A stretch of DNA of 64,000 nt from Streptomyces cacaoi (lineage in GTDB: Bacteria; Actinomycetota; Actinomycetes; Streptomycetales; Streptomycetaceae), in NCBI RefSeq assembly GCF_006539165.1, contig NZ_BJMM01000025.1, positions 42,009-106,008 of the forward strand. Direction: 5' to 3'. Under the pieces are notes generated by a model. It did no database searches, was not told the origin of the DNA, and was given only the letters and a program-made list of their open reading frames with translations. Positions 25,763-32,378 of this stretch are shown piece by piece; the first letter of the stretch is position 1; each line of letters begins with the position of its first letter. Both the position numbers and the translations under genes were made by a program.

Positions 25763-25776
25763 GATATCTAGACGAG
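25763..25776. promoter_or_regulatory. KorSA-type operator between korSA and the Nudix gene
   Basis: GATATCTAGACGAG at 25763-25776 keeps the CTAG centre and the ACGAG half-site of the operators at 24797 and 24877. It lies 17 bases before the korSA ATG and 59 before the divergent Nudix gene, fitting autorepression. Confidence 0.6.
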
Positions 25777-25834
25777 ATGCTGAGTCGTGTTGCTACGGTG
25801 GAGAGCCTAGTCAGCTGAGGGGAGACCGAGGAAC

Positions 25835-26269
25835 GTGAGCACCGCAGAGCGCCCCCATTCCGTGAGCGTCGCCGGGGTCATCGTCGACGACGAGGGCCGC
25901 GCGCTGCTCATCCAGCGCCGTGACAACGGCCAGTGGGAGCCCCCGGGCGGCGTCCTCGAAGCCGGGGAGACCATCCCCGACGCCCTTCAACGCGAAGTCC
26001 TGGAAGAGACCGGCGTCAAGATCGCGCTTCCGGCGACCTTGACCGGCGTCTACAAGAACATGACCGGGCTGATCGTCTCGCTCGTCTTCCGCTGCGAAGT
26101 GGCGGACGGGACTCCGACGACCGGCGAGGAGACCTGCGCCCTGCGCTGGGCGACCCGCGAGGAAGTCTCCGAGCTGGCGGATGAGGCGTACGCGGTCCGC
26201 GTCCTGGACGCGCTTGACGCGGCATCCCCGCCCGCCATCCGCGCCCACGACGGCGTGAAACTCATCTAG
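25835..26269 (+). CDS. pif: Nudix hydrolase, Pif-like immunity factor
   Basis: A 144-residue Nudix protein with the box GGVLEAGETIPDALQREVLEETG, matching Gx5Ex7REUxEExGU. pSAM2 Pif, a Nudix-domain protein next to korSA, prevents redundant transfer between element-bearing cells; same family and same place make Pif the best guess. Its substrate is unknown. The start is GTG 25835 (MSTAERPHSVSVAGVIVDDE) after GGGGAGACCGAGG. It is divergent from korSA and shares the operator region. Confidence 0.82.
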   Translation: MSTAERPHSVSVAGVIVDDEGRALLIQRRDNGQWEPPGGVLEAGETIPDALQREVLEETGVKIALPATLTGVYKNMTGLIVSLVFRCEVADGTPTTGEETCALRWATREEVSELADEAYAVRVLDALDAASPPAIRAHDGVKLI

Positions 26270-26314
26270 CTCCAACCCACTCTTCATAGCGGCCACCAGC
26301 GCAGAGGAACTTGT

Positions 26315-26761
26315 ATGCACGAGTATACGAGCAAAGTGAGGATCTGGGAACTCACCTGTCCAGGTCTCCCCGAAGAGATCGGCCGAGTCCGCCGCTGGAC
26401 CCGCGACGTGCTGAGCGGCACGCCGTACGCGGACGACGCAGCCCTGATCGTGAGCGAGCTGGGCTCCAATGCACTGCTGCACTCCGCAAGCGGCAGCCCC
26501 AACGGCAGCTTCCACGTCTCCCTGCACCGCTCACCCGGCACGGTCGTCCTGGCGGTCACGGACACCGGCGGGGCCGAGACCAAACCGCACGTCGAATCAC
26601 CGGACGAGAACGACATCAACGGTCGCGGTCTGGGCCTCGTGACCGCGCTCGCCAGTCGCGTACGGATCAGCGGCGACGACTACGGCCGAACCGTCACCGT
26701 CGAAATGGCCGGCGGAACCGACGAGCACACGGCACAAATCGCGGGACGGCCGACGCTATGA
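26315..26761 (+). CDS. ATP-binding anti-sigma-like protein (HATPase_c) of the AICE
   Basis: A 148-residue GHKL ATPase of the RsbW-like class very common in Streptomyces: N box ALIVSELGSNALLHS, G1 VLAVTDTGGAE, G2 NGRGLGLVTALASRV. It could act as a serine kinase or anti-sigma factor for the element or the host. The start is ATG 26315 with AGAGGAAC upstream. A KorSA-like sequence overlaps its first codons. It is followed by a 97-residue gene with a 4-bp ATGA overlap. Confidence 0.82.
   Translation: MHEYTSKVRIWELTCPGLPEEIGRVRRWTRDVLSGTPYADDAALIVSELGSNALLHSASGSPNGSFHVSLHRSPGTVVLAVTDTGGAETKPHVESPDENDINGRGLGLVTALASRVRISGDDYGRTVTVEMAGGTDEHTAQIAGRPTL
26318..26331. promoter_or_regulatory. KorSA-like half-sites overlapping the start of the AICE ATPase gene
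   Basis: CACGAGTATACGAG has two ACGAG half-sites in direct orientation 8 bp apart around TAT, starting three bases into the gene. The arrangement differs from the inverted pairs upstream, so binding is less certain. Confidence 0.4.
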
Positions 26762-27051
26762 CCACTCAGCCGCCACACTCGACGCAGGTCTACTACTGCG
26801 AGTGCTACGTCAACGAACACCGACTCGGCATCTACGACGCTCACAGCCCCCGCGAAGCCCTGCGCTGGGTCCGCATCAGCCTCATGATGATCGCGATCAC
26901 GCTGGACGAAGAGACCTACAAACAAGCCCGATCCTGGCTCGACCACGGCCAACAAGCAGCAGGCCACGACCTCGAAGCGGGCAAGCCCCACACACTCACC
27001 CTCAAGCAGCGCACCACGGCGGCAACTTGGACGATCAGCCCTATTGCCTGA
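26758..27051 (+). CDS. AICE protein of unknown function (97 residues)
   Basis: The product MTTQPPHSTQVYYCECYVNE... is a soluble, mixed protein with a WVRISLMMIAITLDEETYKQ helix and a Thr-rich end (LKQRTTAATWTISPIA). I recognise no domain. Its ATG overlaps the stop of the ATPase gene, so the two are translationally coupled and probably work together or at similar levels. A large inverted repeat follows downstream. Confidence 0.65.
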   Translation: MTTQPPHSTQVYYCECYVNEHRLGIYDAHSPREALRWVRISLMMIAITLDEETYKQARSWLDHGQQAAGHDLEAGKPHTLTLKQRTTAATWTISPIA

Positions 27052-27247
27052 CCCTCTGCGCACGAGGCGCGTGCGTAACAACTTTCTCTACGACTTCAAG
27101 GCGGCCCGCTGACGCGGCCCGCGCGCGGAGCGGCGGGACCGCGCCGCCGCTCCTGTCTCCGCCCCGCTCCGGCACGCCCCCACCGCCCCGCGCGACAGCA
27201 GACAGCGGCCAGTTGAGGTCAGAGAAGGGGTACGTCGTGGCTGGGGC

Positions 27248-27413
27248 GGTCGGCTCCACGGCTTTAGGCAGCCACTTTGGCGCGAGCCTCCAAGATCAGG
27301 GGGCCGATCGGGCACTACGCGGGCAGGCCAGGGCTGCCCGATCCGCTGGTGAGCGTAAGGCCCCCTGATCTCTCGCGCCAAAGCAGCTCCAGCCCAAAGC
27401 CGCTCCACCGACC
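27248..27413. repeat. 166-bp nested inverted repeat at the right end of the AICE
   Basis: Five arm pairs nest in order: GGTCGG/CCGACC (27248, 27408), GGCTTTAGGC/GCCCAAAGCC (27260, 27392; one mismatch), CTTTGGCGCGAG/CTCGCGCCAAAG (27275, 27372), GATCAGGGGGCC/GGCCCCCTGATC (27294, 27359) and GATCGGGCA/TGCCCGATC (27306, 27335). That is about 49 base pairs with bulges around a 20-base loop. It lies between convergent genes and holds no coding frame. Options are a single-strand origin or assembly site (as sti of pIJ101 or pas of pSAM2), a structured RNA, or a very large bidirectional terminator. Confidence 0.8.
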
Positions 27414-27461
27414 TTTGTGCCGCTGCCTTCAGGAAACAAAAAGCCCAGGCACGCGCTGTCA

Positions 27462-28169
27462 CTACTGTTGAATTTGCCACGTCGAGTCGAACGCTCGCGC
27501 CGAGAAAGGAACATCGCCGTCCGACTGTTCATTGAGCCAAATCCCCACCTCCCTATCGATGAAATCGAAGCACATGATCAAAGAGTAGCTATCCATTGCG
27601 ACTAGGCGGCGCGCATTTTCTTCCGGTTCAACTTCGGGCCTAAAAAGAAGGTCTCTCGAATCGGATATGAAATCCAGATTCTCGCGAACTACTTTGAAAT
27701 CACTTTCCCTGAAGTCTTCCTGAGTGGCCATCTCCAGGGCGCAGAGTGTGCGCGTTTGAAGATAGCTTAGCCCAACAAGGTCCTTGCGTAGCCAGCGGCG
27801 ACAGCGTGCATCAAAGATCGGCAGAACATCAATTCGCACCATATCTTCGTCATCGATGAACGGCGAGAATCGCGCCGCTTTCTGGAGGCCGTCGATCGCT
27901 TCCTTCGGCGTTATTCGGAAGAACTCTCTGCGCTCATTCTCCCTGAAGGCGGCGAATTTTTCATGCAGCCATTTTTCGACTGTCGCGCAATCGGCAACCA
28001 ACTCATCGTAGGCGATAACGAAAGGGGTTGGAATTCCAGAGCTACGGGACAGGTCGGCAGCGCGTCGTTTCGTCGGCCCTCTGGTCAATCCAATTTTCAC
28101 GAGGTTCGGAAGAGAGGAATTTACCAGGATGTATATGTACCCCGCCTTGTTCGCATCATCTACTGTCAT
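27462..28169 (-). CDS. GIY-YIG nuclease family protein (T5orf172/Mug113-type), AICE cargo
   Basis: A 235-residue protein whose first 100 residues form a GIY-YIG domain: AGYIYILVNSS, LVKIGLTRGPTKRRAADLSR and the later metal-site Glu region VEKWLHEKFAAFRENERREF. The C-terminal 130 residues are not recognised. Base composition is clearly lower in GC than neighbouring genes and uses many A/T-ending codons, so it was probably gained recently from elsewhere. Position between the nested inverted repeat and attR marks it as variable cargo; a defence or DNA-processing role is possible but unproven. Confidence 0.82.
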   Translation of the reverse strand: MTVDDANKAGYIYILVNSSLPNLVKIGLTRGPTKRRAADLSRSSGIPTPFVIAYDELVADCATVEKWLHEKFAAFRENERREFFRITPKEAIDGLQKAARFSPFIDDEDMVRIDVLPIFDARCRRWLRKDLVGLSYLQTRTLCALEMATQEDFRESDFKVVRENLDFISDSRDLLFRPEVEPEENARRLVAMDSYSLIMCFDFIDREVGIWLNEQSDGDVPFSARAFDSTWQIQQ

Positions 28170-28536
28170 GCTGCATTCCTAGCACGTTGCGTGGACATTC
28201 GTTACGGTTTTGCAAGATCAGCAGAATTGAAACTGCATGACGTCTAGACCTCTGTGGGCTGTACGAGGGTGGCCGACGATGACAGAGGGCACCGGAAGGT
28301 GACGGCCGTCGCACCCGCTGACCAACGCCCCCGCGGGACGATCTGCGACGGCGGCGAGGTCATGCCACCGGAGCGCTGACACCGACCGAGGACATGCTTG
28401 CTCGGCGCGCGCACCAGATACGCACCAGAAGGGGCGGTCAACGGCGGTCAATACGGGTCTCAGCCGAGCCTTGCAGGCCTGGGCAACCGGACATAGCCAC
28501 AGGTCAAACGGGCAGTACAACAAGGTTGCATGGTGA
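28170..28536. other. Right end of the AICE without genes; holds the right integrase arm site
   Basis: I see no supported gene in this stretch. At 28407-28428 lie two GCACCAGA repeats with an 11-bp period, as at 18415-18436, and CGGTCAA occurs twice at about 28431 and 28443. A long frame crossing this region on the minus strand also reads through the tRNA remnant and is not a gene. Confidence 0.65.
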
Positions 28537-28583
28537 TTCCCAAGCTCAGAGCGCGGGTTCGATTCCCGTCGCCCGCTCAGACA
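28537..28583 (+). repeat. attR, right 47-bp attachment repeat of the AICE
   Basis: Exact copy of 18310-18356: the anticodon-loop to 3'-end part of tRNA-Gly plus CAGACA. Upstream sequence does not continue the tRNA, so this is the displaced 3' half. Confidence 0.93.
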
Positions 28584-28585
28584 TG

Positions 28586-28612
28586 AACCCCCAGGCCAGT
28601 GACCCGGGGGTT
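28586..28612 (+). terminator. Original chromosomal terminator of tRNA-Gly
   Basis: AACCCCC pairs with GGGGGTT and is followed by CTTTGTTG. It stands directly after attR and so marks the old end of the tRNA transcription unit. No gene is seen from here to 28916. Confidence 0.75.
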
Positions 28613-28916
28613 CTTTGTTGTTTCCGCAGCGAGGTGCCATCAGGGCAGTACCCGCGTGCTGAGTGGCTGGTCGGGCCTCATCCTGCGAGGGCAGCGGGCA
28701 TGACTGTGCCCGCGTCGGGGTGCTGATGCGCGTGCATCGTCTCCGCCTCCTCGTTCTTGCACGGTGCCAGGGCGACAGCTTCTGCTCTGTGCTGGGGAGT
28801 TCTTCGGCGTCCGGTTCCTGGGGCACGGCTTTCTCCACGGCTTCACCGCACCGCCCTGCTGCGCTCCTGCCTTCGGCGGGGGGCGCCCGGTACCGGGGCG
28901 GAAAGGGGCGGGTGAG

Positions 28917-29327
28917 TTAGTTGTGCTGGGGCCAGGTTGGGCCGTCTTCGGTCCAGGTGACGCCCTTGTTGCGGCAGAGGCAGAAGGGGTGGCCGATCGG
29001 GTCGGTGTAGACCTGCCAGCCGTAGCCGTCGGGGCCGATGAAGTCCTGCTTCAGCGTTGCGCCGAGGTCGAGGACGCGGCGCTGCTCGGGCTCGATCTCG
29101 TCGACTTCGAAGTCGAGGTGGAACTGCTTGGGGTGCTCGCTGTCGGGCCACTGCGGAGCGCGGTAGTCGTCGACCCGGATGAATGCCAGTTCCACCTCGC
29201 CGAACTGGATGCCGGCCCAGTCCGCGGAGCTGCCTTCCTTGATCGGACGGCCCGTCACCTCGGAGTAGAACGCCGCCAGCTTCATGGTGTCCGGGCAGTC
29301 GATGATGAAGTCGGTGAGTCGCAGCAT
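28917..29327 (-). CDS. VOC family protein (glyoxalase/bleomycin-resistance fold)
   Basis: A 136-residue protein of two beta-alpha-beta-beta-beta repeats: MLRLTDFIIDCPDTMKLAAF, ELAFIRVDDY, KQFHLDFEVDEIEPEQRRV and a terminal DPIGHPFCLC. His in QFHLDF and Glu/His near the end may bind metal. The family includes isomerases, dioxygenases and drug-binding proteins; the substrate cannot be deduced. The start at ATG 29327 has few ribosome-site features. It is the first chromosomal gene to the right of the AICE. Confidence 0.85.
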   Translation of the reverse strand: MLRLTDFIIDCPDTMKLAAFYSEVTGRPIKEGSSADWAGIQFGEVELAFIRVDDYRAPQWPDSEHPKQFHLDFEVDEIEPEQRRVLDLGATLKQDFIGPDGYGWQVYTDPIGHPFCLCRNKGVTWTEDGPTWPQHN

Positions 29328-29513
29328 TCCGTGATGTTGTCACGAGCTACGGATTCGGGACAGGCCCAGGTGGCGGCGCCTTCCCGTGCCCCGCGTGGTC
29401 CAGCAGGTCCCGGCAACCGGCGGTCGGGGGGCGGGACCCTCCCGACCGGGGGGGGGTGTCGGGGGGTTGCTGGGTAAGTGGTGTGTCCGTGTTGCGACTT
29501 GGCTCTCGGGTTT

Positions 29514-29553
29514 CGGGGTCTCGGGGTCTCGGGGCCTCGGGGTCTCGGGGTCA
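29514..29553 (+). repeat. 8-bp tandem repeat with G-quadruplex potential
   Basis: Five units of CGGGGTCT (one CGGGGCCT, the last CGGGGTCA) follow a GGG at 29508. Evenly spaced GGGG tracts with 4-base loops meet the usual G-quadruplex rule on the plus strand. It lies in the gap between two minus-strand genes. Confidence 0.75.
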
Positions 29554-29621
29554 TTGAGCGTGGGGGCACTGTGTGCGCGCTCGTCGTGGGCGGCTTGGGC
29601 TGCCGTTGCCCGGTGTGCTGG

Positions 29622-30281
29622 TCAGTGGCGGGACGGTGCGCGGTTTTGGAGGTGTTGGGCGAGGGCGAGTGCGAGCGGGGCCGCGAGCCAGGACAGGTAG
29701 GCGACGGTGCTCGTGGTCAGGAACGAGACGGGGATGGACGCCCCGAACACCGCGGCCAGGCAGATGCTGCGCAACCGGCTCTGGGCGAACGCCCGGGGTG
29801 GAACGTCGGTGCGGTACAGGTGTGCGCGGCGTATCTCGCGGGTGATCAGCGCGATCAGTGTGGAGGCCAGGACCTGCACGAGCGCGTACATGCTGAACCG
29901 GGGCGGGAAGGCGCCGTCGGCGGTGATCACTCGGGTCGCGAACGGCATCAGGACCTGCATGAACAGCCACGCCAGGGTGAGGCCGACGAGGCGGCTGCTC
30001 AGCGCGTTGACGTATCGGAAGACCTCGTGGTGGGCCCGCCAATGGGCGGCGATCACCACGAAGCTGAGCGCGAAGGCCAGGTACTCCTCGCTGTGGTCCG
30101 ATGCCGAACGCAGCATGGCACCGGTGGTGTCGCCGGCGGGGACGGGGAGGTCCAGGGCCAGCAAGGTGAGTGCGATCGCGATCGCCGCGTCCACGAAGGC
30201 GGTGAGCCGGCCGGTGGCGACCGTTCGCTCCTCTTCGCCCTCGGGGTCGGGGGCGGGGCTGCGGCTGTGTTGCGTCGTCAT
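29622..30281 (-). CDS. TMEM175-like (DUF1211) potassium channel protein
   Basis: A 219-residue membrane protein with six hydrophobic segments. The first carries RLTAFVDAAIAIALTLLALD, matching the R-x3-FSD-x3-AI-x2-T signature of TMEM175 (FVD replaces FSD). Bacterial TMEM175 proteins form tetrameric, potassium-selective leak channels. The start is ATG 30281. It lies 23 bases after the DUF6790-like gene on the same strand, so they probably form an operon controlled by the divergent MarR regulator. Confidence 0.85.
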   Translation of the reverse strand: MTTQHSRSPAPDPEGEEERTVATGRLTAFVDAAIAIALTLLALDLPVPAGDTTGAMLRSASDHSEEYLAFALSFVVIAAHWRAHHEVFRYVNALSSRLVGLTLAWLFMQVLMPFATRVITADGAFPPRFSMYALVQVLASTLIALITREIRRAHLYRTDVPPRAFAQSRLRSICLAAVFGASIPVSFLTTSTVAYLSWLAAPLALALAQHLQNRAPSRH

Positions 30282-30304
30282 GGTGGGGGACAGTTCCCGC
30301 GGCG

Positions 30305-30835
30305 TCAGGTGGCGGCAGCCTGCGTTGCCGACCGGGGCGGGGTCGGTTCCAGACGCCGGGAGCGGACGGCCAGGATGATCATGACCGCCGGGATCAGGAG
30401 GTCGGTGACGAGGACTCCGCCGGTGTTGCCGGGGGCGTGGTCACCGCCTGCGAACCACTGGTAGACGTGGCCGATCAGGGCTCCCCAGAGGAACATCCCG
30501 CCGCCGATCCCGATGGTGAGGCGCTCGCGTGCGGAGGCCGAGGCGGCCCGGAAGCCCATGACGGCCAGCCCGAGGTTGGCGAACGCGATCTCGAACATGA
30601 AGGGCGTCCGGTCGAAGCCGATCGCCGTGGCCATGACGTCCGGGACGCCGAGGAAGGCGACCGTCATCCACAGGCTGCCGCAGCCGAAGGCGCCGATGGC
30701 CCACCAGCGTTGCCAGGTTTCCAGCGCCTGCTGGGGCGACGAGGCGTGGCGGGTGCGCACGAAGGCGCCGATGGCCGGCACAAGGATCCACACCAGCGGG
30801 AAGGCGGACTGCGCGAGGTAGGAGAAGTTGTCCAT
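30305..30835 (-). CDS. DUF6790-like integral membrane protein
   Basis: A 176-residue protein with about five membrane segments (FPLVWILVPAIGAFVR, WWAIGAFGCGSLWMTVAFLG, IAFANLGLAVMGF, LTIGIGGGMFLWGALIGHVY, LLIPAVMIILAVR) and the motif GHVYQWFAGGDHAPGN, as in DUF6790 proteins. Function unknown. It is divergent from a MarR-type gene with a palindrome between them and is followed by the TMEM175-like gene, so it is probably regulated by that MarR protein. Confidence 0.75.
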   Translation of the reverse strand: MDNFSYLAQSAFPLVWILVPAIGAFVRTRHASSPQQALETWQRWWAIGAFGCGSLWMTVAFLGVPDVMATAIGFDRTPFMFEIAFANLGLAVMGFRAASASARERLTIGIGGGMFLWGALIGHVYQWFAGGDHAPGNTGGVLVTDLLIPAVMIILAVRSRRLEPTPPRSATQAAAT

Positions 30836-30851
30836 GACTTGAGTCTTGCAT

Positions 30852-30865
30852 GGTTAATATTAACC
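30852..30865. promoter_or_regulatory. MarR operator (14-bp perfect palindrome)
   Basis: GGTTAATATTAACC is perfectly palindromic and strikingly AT-rich for this genome. It lies 17 bases before the DUF6790-like ATG and 27 before the MarR GTG, in the shared promoter region, as expected for an autoregulating MarR repressor. Confidence 0.78.
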
Positions 30866-30891
30866 GCGCAACAGTCCGGTACAGTGGTGCC

Positions 30892-31311
30892 GTGGATGAT
30901 GGACTCGCAGACCTGCTGCACCGCGTGGTCCTGCTGATGGGCGAGGCGGCGCGACGGCGTACCGATGGCGGCGACGGTCTGACCTACAGCCAGATTCGGC
31001 TTCTCGGCACGTTGGAGGACATCGAGCCGACGACGCAGCATCGGCTCGCGCAGGCCCTGTCGGTGTCCGATCCGGCGATCAGCCGTGCGCTGCGACCGTT
31101 GCAGGCGAACGGCCTGGTGCAGATCACCGTCGATCCCGAGCACGCGCGGCGGCGGCTGGTCCGCCTCACCGAGGCCGGCCGGGAAGCGTTCCACAGCACG
31201 GGAAAGCCGCTCGACGAGGAGTTCAGGACCGCGCTCATCGCTGCCGGTTTTCCCTACGAACGCTACGTCGAGGACACCCTTCGGCTGGCTGAGATCCTCG
31301 CCTCCGACTGA
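30892..31311 (+). CDS. MarR-family transcriptional regulator
   Basis: Winged helix-turn-helix dimer: TYSQIRLLGTLEDI, recognition region TQHRLAQALSVSDPAISRAL and wing DPEHARRRLVRLTEAGREAF. About 139 residues from GTG 30892, which I prefer because TACAGT, 7 bases upstream, would serve as -10 of a leaderless transcript and because the operator covers the alternative ATG at 30850. It presumably represses itself and the divergent membrane-protein pair; the ligand is unknown. Confidence 0.82.
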   Translation: MDDGLADLLHRVVLLMGEAARRRTDGGDGLTYSQIRLLGTLEDIEPTTQHRLAQALSVSDPAISRALRPLQANGLVQITVDPEHARRRLVRLTEAGREAFHSTGKPLDEEFRTALIAAGFPYERYVEDTLRLAEILASD

Positions 31312-31630
31312 GTCGCCGCTCCGCGTTCCGCGGCTCCTGCCCTGGTCCTGCCCCGGTCCTGTCCCGCCTCACGTCCGGCTTCCGGTCCGGCTCACCCGGC
31401 TTCCCATCCGACTTCCCGTCCGGCTCACCTCCGGTTCGGAGACGTACCGGAGACGGTTTTCCTGTTCTGCGCTTCGGAGTTGAGGTCTTCGGGTTCCGGT
31501 GTTCGGGGTGTCGGGGGCCGGGCGATGGCGGGTGGGTGCGTCGTGGTGCGGCGGGTCGGAAATTTTGCGGGGGTGGTCGCAACCTCGGGATGGGTCGCGC
31601 GTCGTGTCGGGTGAAGGCGCCTTTCGTTCA

Positions 31631-31695
31631 GGGCCGTCGCCCCGGAAGCCATCCGGGGCGGAGGGCCCGCCGAGTCCTACGCCGCCGACCGGCGT
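31631..31695 (+). promoter_or_regulatory. Candidate structured 5' leader of the Pro/Lys-repeat secreted protein gene
   Basis: Two strong hairpins precede the gene: CGCCCCGGA/TCCGGGGCG around loop AGCCA (31638-31660, capped by GGGCC/GGCCC outside) and ACGCCG/CGGCGT around CCGAC (31679-31695), 26 bases before the start codon. It could be a riboswitch or other leader; ydaO-type elements precede some Streptomyces secreted cell-wall genes, but their core is not clearly seen. From 31312 to 31630 I see no gene. Confidence 0.45.
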
Positions 31696-31721
31696 GACCA
31701 ACTACGTTCCGGAGTCACTTC

Positions 31722-32096
31722 GTGTCCCTCAAGCACGCTCGCACAGCGCGGCCGCACGGCCGCAAGAAGATCTGGATCCCGGCGTTCGCCGCAGGTGCCG
31801 CACTGCTGCTCGGTGGTGGCGTCGCCACCGCCCAGGCCACTTCTGGCGATCACGCTCCGCAGCCGAAGCCCGAGCACTCGAACTCCGCGCCGGCGCCTGC
31901 CCCCGCGAAGCCGGACCATCCGCGGCCGGCCCCCGCCAAGCCGGACCACTCGCGGCCCGCCCCCGCGAAGCCGGATCACTCGCGGCCGGCCCCTGCGCCC
32001 GCGCCCACGAAGCCCGGGCACTCGCAGCCCGCCCCCGCGCCCGCGCCCACGAAGCCGGGGCAGTCGAGCGCTGTGCCCGCCCCTGCGCCGAAGTAG
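31722..32096 (+). CDS. Secreted Pro/Ala/Lys-rich repeat protein
   Basis: A 124-residue protein with a signal peptide (KKIWIPAFAAGAALLLGGGV, cleavage near AQA-T) and a mature part made of imperfect PAPAKPDHSR and PAPAPTKPGHSQ units with regular His residues. Such extended, positively charged repeats resemble cell-wall linkers, and the His could bind metal. No catalytic domain. GTG 31722 has CGGAG at good spacing and a structured leader before it. Repeats make the region prone to length change. Confidence 0.75.
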   Translation: MSLKHARTARPHGRKKIWIPAFAAGAALLLGGGVATAQATSGDHAPQPKPEHSNSAPAPAPAKPDHPRPAPAKPDHSRPAPAKPDHSRPAPAPAPTKPGHSQPAPAPAPTKPGQSSAVPAPAPK

Positions 32097-32378
32097 TCGA
32101 TGCCGTCAGTGCCGTCGGTGCCGTCGACGCAGCCGGTGTCATCGATGCCGTCAGTGCCGTCGGGCCATCCGGGGCGGACGGTCCGCGAGTGGCGGACGGC
32201 GGACGACGGCTGACGATCACCGGGTGACCGGGTCCGGGCCTTTCCGTGGGCCCGGACCGGTCACCGGGCGCACGGCGCACGGCGCACGCCCCAGAGGCCC
32301 ACGGGCTCAGAGACCCAGGGGACCAGGGCCCTCGGGGTCGGGAACCATGCGAACTGTCGGATGAGGTAGACGAGACAG

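Larger units (their letters stand above)
18310..28583. mobile_element. AICE (pSAM2/SLP1-type integrative and conjugative element) in tRNA-Gly
   Basis: A 10.3-kb element bounded by 47-bp direct repeats, one of which completes the tRNA-Gly gene. It contains a rolling-circle-type Rep, excisionase, tyrosine integrase, small spread proteins, a DUF2637 protein, an FtsK-like translocase (TraSA), a GntR regulator (KorSA type), a Pif-like Nudix protein and cargo. There is no relaxase or type IV secretion system, as expected because these elements move double-stranded DNA by TraB/TraSA. No essential gene is visibly broken, so it may be active. Confidence 0.92.

Noticed and set aside
28218..28838. 206-codon minus-strand frame across attR (contains SGRRESNPRSELGN)
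   Set aside because: That peptide is the antisense of the tRNA-Gly 3' end, a classic false gene; the frame crosses the attachment site and terminator and has no domain.
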